From contig CM055876.1 of NCBI GenBank assembly GCA_029582165.1, forward strand, positions 22,099,001 to 22,163,000: a stretch of 64,000 nt of DNA, in the 5' to 3' direction. Under the pieces are notes generated by a model. The model was not told the DNA's origin. It saw only the letters and a list, made by a program, of their open reading frames with translations, and ran no database searches. The position numbers and the translations under genes are program-made. Shown piece by piece: positions 55,205 through 64,000 of this stretch; position 1 is the first letter of the stretch; each line of letters starts with the position of its first letter. The DNA is from Portulaca oleracea. Lineage: Eukaryota; Streptophyta; Magnoliopsida; Caryophyllales; Portulacaceae.

Positions 55205-56235
55205 TGATGTATATTTGATGGTCATATACATCAAGGACATCAAGGAAGACATCCAATATGCATCATAGGAGCCTAATACTCGGTTATATGGCAAAAGAGC
55301 ATCATTCACTCGAGTATCCCTTTCGTTTGAATGATTTCAACAAGGGCAGATTGGTAATTTACTCTATAACTCTAGATATATGCGTCTGATGAGGAAGTCA
55401 TCCAAAGACATATTGAAGAGCATTGAAAGAGCTTTCCAAAGGTTTTTGAATCTTGGAAAACGGACAAGTATTGAAGGAGTTATAGTCTTTTCTTTCTAGA
55501 GTTGTATTTTAGAGTTTTATGATGTAATAAATGTGTAGGATGATGTAAGCCTCAAGGGGCCTAATTTCTTGAATAGTGCACGTCCTAGGGGGCTTAGGAT
55601 TACTATAAATACCCCCTTAGGCCTCTTGTAATCTCATTCATTCAATAAATCAAATACAAACACAAGGTGTTGTTTTCTCTCTAGCTTTTGCTAGTATTTC
55701 GTTTCTCTTGAGGGAGATTCGATCCTATCTTCATCTCTAGCTTAGGGTGGCGTCCTAAGTGGTGATAGGAAGAGATTGAAGCATTCTTGAAGGTGGTGTG
55801 GCTGTATCCTCCAAGAATCTTCAAAGCCATTATCATTCATCATTCAAATCGTGAGTTTCTTTCTAGTTTTCATTTGATCTTGTTTTTGTTTCTACATTGT
55901 TTCAAATTCAAGATTCTTTTGAATATCATTCAATCATTCAAGAAACTTACATTCCACCCATTCCTACATTCATTACATTCATTTCATTCATCCATTTCGT
56001 CCATTCCATTCGTTTATCCATCCATTCATTCATCCATTCATTCATTCATTCAATCTTAAAGAAACACTTAAAGATCCTAATCTTTTGTATAATTTGATCA
56101 TCTTTGATCCTATTATACATCATTTCATTCAATTTGGTTGATCTTTAAGAACTTTGAGAAGCAAGATTCTTATCTTGGTTTTTAAAGATCCTGTTTCCAA
56201 GTATAATGAGATTCCATTAATCCCATTATACATCA
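55205..56235 (+). repeat. Array unit 6 LTR (1031 bp)
   Basis: Canonical ends. CTTCATCTCTAGC in place of CTTCTTCTTCTAGC. Confidence 0.93.
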
Positions 56236-56499
56236 AAATTGGTATCAGAGCTTAGGAGTTTAAATCTCTTAGTTCTTGAAACAATCTTTTTACAATCTTT
56301 CCCTCTCCCACACGTTCCCCATCAGCCCTACCATCACACGTCCATCACAAAAATTCATCCTCCATCCCACGTCCCCACTAAACTCCACAAAGAACCCGTG
56401 AGCCTAAACACAAATCCAACCAATTCCCCCTCACGTCCCTTCTATGCTAATCATCCTACCATGAGTTTCTTGCGATCTTTTGAATCAAGATAGGTTCTA

Positions 56500-57204
56500 A
56501 TGGATTGCAAAAGGTCTAGCAAGAATTCCCAACGTGAGCTACAATGGTTGAAGTAACAAATTGATGATCTTGCCAAGCAAATGGAAGAATGTGGAATTCT
56601 TCCAAAGGGATCAAGAAGCAGAAAATCACGTGTGGTTCACTCTTCTAAGGTTGAATATGAAGCACCTTATGCACGGAGTAAACATTCCAAAAAGAAGAAT
56701 GGGAAGAAAGTTCAAAAAGATTTCTTACCATCCTATTACAAAGGTGACTCCATCAACAATCTTGAAGGAGTTAAGCAAGGGAGCATGGATGTACTTGATT
56801 ATACAATAGAGTTCAAGTGGCAATTATGGAAGAATGGCCTTAAGGAGGACGATCCACGCATTTTGGTATGCTACCTTCTTGGTCTTAATGAAATTATTTA
56901 GCGTGTTGTTATAGATCAACCTCACATTAGTTTGGAGGAGTTAAGCTCTTTAGCTCTTGATTTTGAAGAAAAAGCAAAGAGTAAAGAGCTTAGGGATAAA
57001 ACCCACACACGTCACAAACTTTCCAAATCAACCCCACAACATCACGCCAAAGGCATTCAAATCCAGCCCCATATTCGTCCCAAACCTGTTGTCCATCACT
57101 CCACAAAACAACCTCCACAAGATCAACCCTCATCCATTCCCAAACCCCACGTGCAAGAACCAGCACCCATAGCCCAAGGAGTTGTTATCATTGCCAAAGT
57201 TTAG
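56500..57204 (+). pseudogene. Unit 6 gag-like pseudogene
   Basis: Stops at 56554-56556 (TAA) and 56899-56901 (TAG). Private NEII for NENI. Confidence 0.8.
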
Positions 57205-57971
57205 GTCACATTGAATTGGAGTGTCCTAACAAGAAAGAAGTGCCTTCGGAAGGGTACCAAACACATGATAACAAACCATTTGAGGAGGAAAAGGAAGAGG
57301 AAGTTGGCGTTGAAATGAAAGAAGAAGAATTGGAGGTTGACGCAAAAGAAGAAGAAATTGGGATTGACGCATATGAGGAGGAGAAGAAAGAGGAAGAAAA
57401 GGTAGAAGAGGAGCATATGGAAAAGTGGCTTGTGACAAAAGAAGCAAGTGTGGCGTATGAACATCCACAAAGAGAGTGCAAGATCTATCATTATACCAAC
57501 AAAGGAGAAGTATGTAGATTGAACCAAGAAAAGGAAAGTTGTGCCTCCTATGGAAATATCGTTGTCCTTATGCAAAGGTTAAGCCATGACAATTTCAATC
57601 CAAGAAGTTTAGTAAGTCTTTGCTTTTACAAAATTTGCAAAGATTTATTATATTGCAAAATTACTTCTATGGATTCCTGTCATACTTTGGTGGAAGGACC
57701 AAAGTTGCTAGATAGGAATATCATGCCTCTTGATGCATCTCTACTTCCATCTTACACCACACGGCCTAAGAAGGAAGAAAGCCAACTTGTGTCGATCATG
57801 AAGATGGAGTATCGAGGGAATAAAGAATATAAGGATCCTATTCTTATACATTTGGAGAAGAATGAAATGGGTCCAAGTATCCATCACATTTTAAATCTTC
57901 CCACGAAGCATATCTTCCATGAGCATCCAAAAGATATCTACTCAGATCACTTGGTTGAAAGGTCAAATTGA
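57183..57971 (+). pseudogene. Unit 6 zinc knuckle and protease-like ORF, shortened
   Basis: A private deletion near 57962 (GGTCAAATTGAAAGG) ends the frame early at VERSN. Confidence 0.78.
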
Positions 57972-57998
57972 AAGGACGAAATAGCCCAAGTCATCAAA

Positions 57999-58205
57999 GT
58001 GCATTGCTTCATATTAAATGATGAAGGCTAAATTGTGGAATTTGAAATTTTGGAGATACATGGAATTCCTATACCCGTGGTGGAGCATCGAAAAACAAAG
58101 TCCAAAAGCGCCATTGGGTTATTTTGGAAGAAGTTGAGGAAGTTTTGTAAGGGAGTCTATGATGACTTCAAAGCATTTAAAAAGAAAGTTTGTAATTTTT
58201 TGTGA
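57999..58205 (+). pseudogene. Unit 6 integrase remnant, nonsense
   Basis: Shared TAA plus HRKTKSK, as in unit 7. Confidence 0.72.
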
Positions 58206-58268
58206 AGAACGCAAGTAAGAGAGTTGATGCTAGAAGTTTGAGGACAAACTTTTTCAATCGGGGGAGTA

Positions 58269-59296
58269 TGATGTATATTTGATGGTCATATACATCAAGG
58301 ACATCAAGGAAGACATCCAATATGCATCATAGGAGCCTAATACTCGGTTATATGGCAAAAGAGCATCATTCACTCGAGTATCCCTTTCGTTTGAATGATT
58401 TCAACAAGGGCAGATTGGTAATTTACTCTATAACTCTAGATATATGCGTCTGATGAGGAAGTCATCCAAAGACATATTGAAGAGCATTGAAAGAGCTTTC
58501 CAATGGTTTTTGAATCTTGGAAAACGGACAAGTATTGAAGGAGTTATAGTCTTTTCTTTCTAGAGTTGTATTTTAGAGTTTTATGATGTAATAAATGTAG
58601 GATGATGTAAGCCTCAAGGGGCCTAATTTCTTGAATAGTGCACGTCCTAGGGGGCTTAGGATTACTATAAATACCCCTTAGGCCTCTTGTAATCTCATTC
58701 ATTCAATAAATCAAATACAAACACAAGGTGTTGTTTTCTCTCTAGCTTTTGCTAGTATTTCGTTTCTCTTGAGGGAGATTCGATCCTATCTTCTTCTTCT
58801 AGCTTAGGGTGGCGTCCTAAGTGGTGATAGGAAGAGATTGAAGCATTCTTGAAGGTGGTGTGGCTGTATCCTCCAAGAATCTTCAAAGCCATTATCATTC
58901 ATCATTCAAATCGTGAGTTTCTTTCTAGTTTTCATTTGATCTTGTTTTTGTTTCTACATTGTTTCAAATTCAAGATTCTTTTGAATATCATTCAATCATT
59001 CAAGAAACTTACATTCCACCCATTCCTACATTCATTACATTCATTTCATTCATCCATTTCGTCCATTCCATTCGTTTATCCATCCATTCATTCATCCATC
59101 ATTCATTCATTCAATCTTAAAGAAACACTTAAAGATCCTAATCTTTTGTATAATTTGATCATCTTTGATCCTATTATACATCATTTCATTCAATTTGGTT
59201 GATCTTTAAGAACTTTGAGAAGCAAGATTCTTATCTTGGTTTTTAAAGATCCTGTTTCCAAGTATAATGAGATTCCATTGATCCCATTATACATCA
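58269..59296 (+). repeat. Array unit 7 LTR (1028 bp)
   Basis: Lacks GT in AATGTAGGATG and has one C fewer after the TATA box, as in units 5 and 8. Confidence 0.93.
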
Positions 59297-59560
59297 AAAT
59301 TGGTATCAGAGCTTAGGAGTTTGAATCTCTTAGTTCTTGAAACAATCTTTTTACAATCTTTCCCTCTCCCACACGTTCCCCATCAGCCCTACCATCACAC
59401 GTCCATCACAAAAATTCATCCTCCATCCCACGTCCCCACTAAACTCCACAAAGAACCCGTGAGCCCAAACACAAATCCAACCAATTCCCCCTCACGTCCC
59501 TTCTATGCTAATCATCCTACCATGAGTTTCTTGCGATCTTTTGAATCAAGATAGGTTCTA

Positions 59561-60274
59561 ATGGATTGCAAAAGGTCTAGCAAGAATTCCCAACGTGAGC
59601 TACAATGCTTGAAGTAACAAATTGATGATCTTGCCAAGCAAATGGAAGAATGTGGAATTCTTCCAAAGGGATCAAGAAGCACAAAATCACGTGTGGTTCA
59701 CTCTTCTAAGGTTGAATATGAAGCACCTTATGCACGGAGTAAACATTCCAAAAAGAAGAATGGGAAGAAAGTTCAAAAAGATTTCTTACCATCCTATTAC
59801 AAAGGTGACTCCATCAACAATCTTGAAGGAGTTAAGCAAGGGAGCATGGATGTACTTGATTATACAATAGAGTTCAAGTGGCAATTATGGAAGAATGGCC
59901 TTAAGGAGGACGATCCACGCATTTTGGTATGCTACCTTCTTGGTCTTAATGAAAATATTCAGCGTGTTGTTATAGATCAACCTCACATTAGTTTGGAGGA
60001 GTTAAGCTCTTTAGCTCTTGATTTTGAAGAAAAAGCAAAGAGTAAAGAGCTTAGGGATAAAACCCACACACGTCACAAACTTTCCAAATCAACCCCACAA
60101 CATCACGCCAAAGGCATTCAAATCCAGCCCCATATTCGTCCCAAACCTGTTGTCCATCACTCCACAAAACAACCTCCACAAGATCAACCCTCATCCATTC
60201 CCAAACCCCACGTGCAAGAACCAGCACCCATAGCCCAAGGAGTTGTTATCATTGCAAAGTTTAGGTCACATTGA
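59561..60274 (+). pseudogene. Unit 7 gag-like pseudogene
   Basis: Shared TAA at 59615-59617, after which it is open for 210 codons. A 1-nt deletion (ATTGCAAAG) near 60256 alters the end to IAKFRSH. Confidence 0.8.
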
Positions 60275-61046
60275 ATTGGAGTGTCCTAACAAGAAAGAAG
60301 TGCCTTCGGAAGGGTACCAAACACATGATAACAAACCATTTGAGGAGGAAAAGGAAGAGGAAGTTGGCGTTGAAATGAAAGAAGAAGAATTGGAGGTTGA
60401 CGCAAAAGAAGAAGAAATTGGGATTGACGCATATGAGGAGGAGAAGAAAGAGGAAGAAAAGGTAGAAGAGGAGCATATGGAAAAGTGGCTTGTGACAAAA
60501 GAAGCAAGTGTGGCGTATGAACATCCACAAAGAGAGTGCAAGATCTATCATTATACCAACAAAGGAGAAGTATGTAGATTGAACCAAGAAAAGGAAAGTT
60601 GTGCCTCCTATGGAAATATCGTTGTCCTTATGCAAAGGTTAAGCCATGACAACTTCAATCCAAGAAGTTTAGTAAGTCTTTGCTTTTACAAAATTTGCAA
60701 AGATTTATTATATTGCAAAATTACTTCTATGGATTCCTGTCATACTTTGTTGGAAGGACCAAAGTTGCTAGATAGGAATATTATGCCTCTTGATGCATCT
60801 CTACTTCCATCTTACACCACACGGCCTAAGAAGGAAGAAAGCCAACTTGTGTCGATCATGAAGATGGAGTATCGAGGGAATAAAGAATATAAGGATCCTA
60901 TTCTTATACATTTGGAGAAGAATGAAATGGGTCCAAGTATCCATCACATTTTAAATCTTCCCACGAAGCATATCTTCCATGAGCATCCAAAAGATATCTA
61001 CTCAGATCACTTGGTTGAAAGGCCGAAATTCGAAAGGACGAAATAG
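60243..61046 (+). pseudogene. Unit 7 protease-like ORF, knuckle broken
   Basis: Because of the same deletion the first half of the CCHC motif is in a different frame (LLSLQSLGHIELEC). The remainder is open to RPKFERTK. Confidence 0.78.
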
Positions 61047-61060
61047 CCCAAGTCATCAAA

Positions 61061-61267
61061 GTGCATTGCTTCATATTAAATGATGAAGGCTAAATTGTGG
61101 AATTTGAAATTTTGGAGATACATGGAATTCCTATACCCGTGGTGGAGCATCGAAAAACAAAGTCCAAAAGCGCCATTGGGTTATTTTGGAAGAAGTTGAG
61201 GAAGTTTTGTAAGGGAGTCTATGATGACTTCAAAGCATTTAAAAAGAAAGTTTGTAATTTTTTGTGA
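61061..61267 (+). pseudogene. Unit 7 integrase remnant, nonsense
   Basis: Shared TAA; HRKTKSK as in unit 6. Confidence 0.72.
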
Positions 61268-61330
61268 AGAACGCAAGTAAGAGAGTTGATGCTAGAAGTT
61301 TGAGGACAAACTTTTTCAATCGGGGGAGTA

Positions 61331-62361
61331 TGATGTATATTTGATGGTCATATACATCAAGGACATCAAGGAAGACATCCAATATGCATCATAGGAGCCT
61401 AATACTCGGTTATATGGCAAAAGAGCATCATTCACTCGAGTATCCCTTTCGTTTGAATGATTTCAACAAGGGCAGATTGGTAATTTACTCTATAACTCTA
61501 GATATATGCGTCTGATGAGGAAGTCATCCAAAGACATATTGAAGAGCATTGAAAGAGCTTTCCAATGGTTTTTGAATCTTGGAAAACGGACAAGTATTGA
61601 AGGAGTTATAGTCTTTTCTTTCTAGAGTTGTATTTTAGAGTTTTATGATGTAATAAATGTGTAGGATGATGTAAGCCTCAAGGGGCCTAATTTCTTGAAT
61701 AGTGCACGTCCTAGGGGGCTTAGGATTACTATAAATACCCCTTAGGCCTCTTGTAATCTCATTCATTCAATAAATCAAATACAAACACAAGGTGTTGTTT
61801 TCTCTCTAGCTTTTGCTAGTATTTCGTTTCTCTTGAGGGAGATTCGATCCTATCTTCATCTTCTAGCTTAGGGTGGCGTCCTAAGTGGTGATAGGAAGAG
61901 ATTGAAGCATTCTTGAAGGTGGTGTGGCTGTATCCTCCAAGAATCTTCAAAGCCATTATCATTCATCATTCAAATCATGAGTTTCTTTCTAGTTTTCATT
62001 TGATCTTGTTTTTGTTTCTACATTGTTTCAAATTCAAGATTCTTTTGAATATCATTCAATCATTCAAGAAACTTACATTCCACCCATTCCTACATTCATT
62101 ACATTCATTTCATTCATCCATTTCGTCCATTCCATTCGTTTATCCATCCATTCATTCATCCATTCATTCATTCATTCAATCTTAAAGAAACACTTAAAGA
62201 TCATAATCTTTTGTATAATTTGATCATCTTTGATCCTATTATACATCATTTCATTCAATTTGGTTGATCTTTAAGAACTTTGAGAAGCAAGATTCTTATC
62301 TTGGTTTTTAAAGATCCTGTTTCCAAGTATAATGAGATTCCATTGATCCCATTATACATCA
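61331..62361 (+). repeat. Array unit 8 LTR (1031 bp)
   Basis: Canonical ends; GATGGTCATATAC type. Confidence 0.93.
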
Positions 62362-62625
62362 AAATTGGTATCAGAGCTTAGAAGTTTGAATCTCTAAGTT
62401 CTTGAAACAATCTTTTTACAATCTTTCCCTCTCCCACACGTTCCCCATCACCCCTACCATCACACGTCCATCACAAAAATTCATCCTCCGTCCCACGTCC
62501 CCACTAAACTCCACAAAGAACCCGTGAGCCCAAACACAAATCCAACCAATTCCCCCTCACGTCCCTTCTATACTAATCATCCTACCATGAGTTTCTTGCG
62601 ATCTTTTGAATCAAGATAGGTTCTA

Positions 62626-63330
62626 ATGGATTGCAAAAGGTCTAGCAAGAATTCCCAACGTGAGCTATAATGCTTGAAGTAACAAATTGATGATCTTGCC
62701 AAGCAAATGGAAGAATGTGGAATTCTTCCAAAGGGATCAAGAAGCACAAAATCACGAGTGGTTCACTCTTCTAAGGTTGAATATGAAGCACCTTATGCAC
62801 GGAGTAAACATTCCAAAAAGAAGAATGGGAAGAAAGTTCAAAAAGATTTCTCACCATCCTATTACAAAGGTGACTCCATCAACAATCTTGAAGGAGTTAA
62901 GCAAGGGAGCATGGATGTACTTGATTATACAATATAGTTCAAGTGACAATTATGGAAGAATGGCCTTAAGGAGGACGATCCACGCATTTTGGTATGCTAC
63001 CTTCTTGGTCTTAATGAAAATATTCAGCGTGTTGTTATAGATCAACCTCACATTAGTTTGGAGGAGTTAAGTTCTTTAGCTCTTGATTTTGAAGAAAAAG
63101 CAAAGAGTAAAGAGCTTAGGGATAAAACCCACACACGTCACAAACTTTCCAAATCAACCCCACAACATCACGCCAAAGGCATTCAAATCCAGCCCCATAT
63201 TCGTCCCAAACCTGTTGTCCATCACTCCACAAAACAACCTCCACAAGATCAACCCTCATCCATTCCCAAACCCCACGTGCAAGAACCAGCACCCATAGCC
63301 CAAGGAGTTGTTATCATTGCCAAAGTTTAG
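62626..63330 (+). pseudogene. Unit 8 gag-like pseudogene, most stops
   Basis: TAA at 62668-62670 (private), TAA at 62680-62682 (shared with units 4-7), TAG at 62935-62937 and TGA at 62944-62946 (both private). Confidence 0.8.
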
Positions 63331-64000
63331 GTCACATTGAATTGGAGTGTCCTAACAAGAAAGAAGTGCCTTCGGAAGGGTACCAAACACATGATAACAA
63401 ACCATTTGAGGAGGAAAAGGAAGAGGAAGTTGGCGTTGAAATGAAAGAAGAAGAATTGGAGGTTGACGCAAAAGAAGAAGAAATTGGGATTGACGCTTAT
63501 GAGGAGGAGAAGAAAGAGGAAGAAAAGGTAGAAGAGGAGCATATGGAAAAGTGGCTTGTGACAAAAGAAGCAAGTGTGGCGTATGAACATCCACAAAGAG
63601 AGTGCAAGATCTCTCATTATACCAACAAAGGAGAAGTATGTAGATTGAACCAAGAAAAGGAAAGTCGTGCCTCCTATGGATATATCGTTGTCCTTATGCA
63701 AAGGTTAAGCCATGACAATTTCAATCCAAGAAGTTTAGTAAGTCTTTGCTTTTACAAAATTTGCAAAGATTTATTATATTGCAAAATTACTTCTATGGAT
63801 TCCTGTCATACTTTGTTGGAAGGACCAAAGTTGCTAGATAGGAATATCATGCCTCTTGATGCATCTCTACTTCCATCTTACACCACACGGCCTAAGAAGG
63901 AAGAAAGCCAACTTGTGTCGATCATGAAGATGGAGTATCGAGGGAATAAAGAATATAAGGATCCTATTCTTATACATTTGGAGAAGAATGAAATGGGTCC
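63309..64000 (+). pseudogene. Unit 8 zinc knuckle and protease-like ORF, incomplete
   Basis: Knuckle CYHCQSLGHIELEC intact. Open to the end of the window. Confidence 0.75.

Larger units (their letters stand above)
55205..58268 (+). mobile_element. Array unit 6
   Basis: LTR 55205-56235, PBS 56240-56251, internal 56236-58268. Shares GATCTATCATT and CATCGAAAAAC with unit 7. Confidence 0.93.
58269..61330 (+). mobile_element. Array unit 7
   Basis: LTR 58269-59296, PBS 59301-59312, internal 59297-61330. Pairs with unit 6 in the 3' half but lacks the TAG of units 4-6 in gag. Confidence 0.93.
39940..64000 (+). mobile_element. Tandem array of at least 8 LTR-sharing units of a non-autonomous CRM-like element
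   Basis: LTR starts at 39940, 43004, 46070, 49135, 52141, 55205, 58269 and 61331, giving periods 3064, 3066, 3065, 3006, 3064, 3064 and 3062 bp. Every LTR is followed by a tRNA-Met PBS and preceded (except the first) by AATCGGGGGAGTA, a polypurine tract. No host DNA or target duplication separates units, so this is one head-to-tail array with one LTR per unit, not a series of insertions. It runs past the window edge. Units have private substitutions, indels and stops, so they are real, separate copies. Confidence 0.95.
61331..64000 (+). mobile_element. Array unit 8, cut by the window edge
   Basis: LTR 61331-62361, PBS 62366-62377, internal from 62362. A mosaic: TATGTAGATTG as in units 4-7, followed at once by AGTCGTGCCTCC and GGATATATCG as in units 2-3. 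Confidence 0.92.

Noticed and set aside
41236..63330. Eight gag-like ORFs as an expanded host gene family
   Set aside because: Each lies between LTR/PBS and PPT, aligns to gag of E1-E6, and most are broken by stops.
39940..64000. CRISPR array or gene cluster as explanation of the periodicity
   Set aside because: Period is 3 kb, and units are LTR plus internal retroelement DNA with a tRNA-Met PBS; eukaryotic context.

Overview
The window looks like repeat-rich, gene-free nuclear DNA of a land plant, probably a dicot and plausibly centromeric or pericentromeric. I found no host protein-coding gene, tRNA or rRNA. Almost everything is Ty3/gypsy LTR retrotransposon DNA of the CRM (centromeric retrotransposon) type. 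The evidence is LTRs starting TGATG and ending CATCA, 5-bp target-site duplications (TSDs), primer-binding sites matching initiator tRNA-Met (TGGTATCAGAGC), domain order gag-CCHC-protease-RT-RNase H-integrase, no chromodomain, and a polyprotein C-terminus that runs into the 3' LTR. The CRM assignment is inference from these hallmarks; no database was searched.

Layout. 1-1950: 3' part of a decayed CRM-like element (E0). 1951-2854: GC-richer host DNA that passes into a diverged tandem repeat of about 187 bp. 2855-9080: E1 (+, TSD CTCAA). 9307-15441: E2 (+, TSD CAACC). 15506-33926: E3 (-, TSD CTTTA), split by E4 (+, 18507-30462, TSD CAAAT), which is itself split by E5 (-, 23222-28910, TSD ACTAT). 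34001-39803: E6 (-, TSD imperfect). The short islands between E1, E2, E3 and E6 (9086-9306, 15447-15505, 33932-34000, 39804-39939) join up, once the elements are removed, into successive copies of the ~187-bp repeat. The first 40 kb is therefore a satellite-like array invaded by at least five separate events.

39940-64000: the most striking region. A non-autonomous CRM derivative (1.03-kb LTR plus 2.03-kb internal part) is repeated head to tail at least eight times with a period of about 3.06 kb. Neighbouring units share a single LTR, in the pattern LTR-internal-LTR-internal. Its internal part keeps gag, a displaced zinc knuckle, a degenerate protease region and a short integrase remnant, but no RT or RNase H. 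Units 4-8 carry inherited nonsense mutations absent from units 1-3, so the array kept expanding after its ORFs broke. This points to DNA-level amplification (unequal exchange or circle re-integration) of a retrotransposon into a satellite.

No copy encodes an intact polyprotein. E4 is closest: a lost start codon, one gag frameshift and the E5 insertion are the only breaks I see. E5 lacks the RT core and E6 lacks RNase H. The nested order gives relative ages: E3, then E4, then E5.
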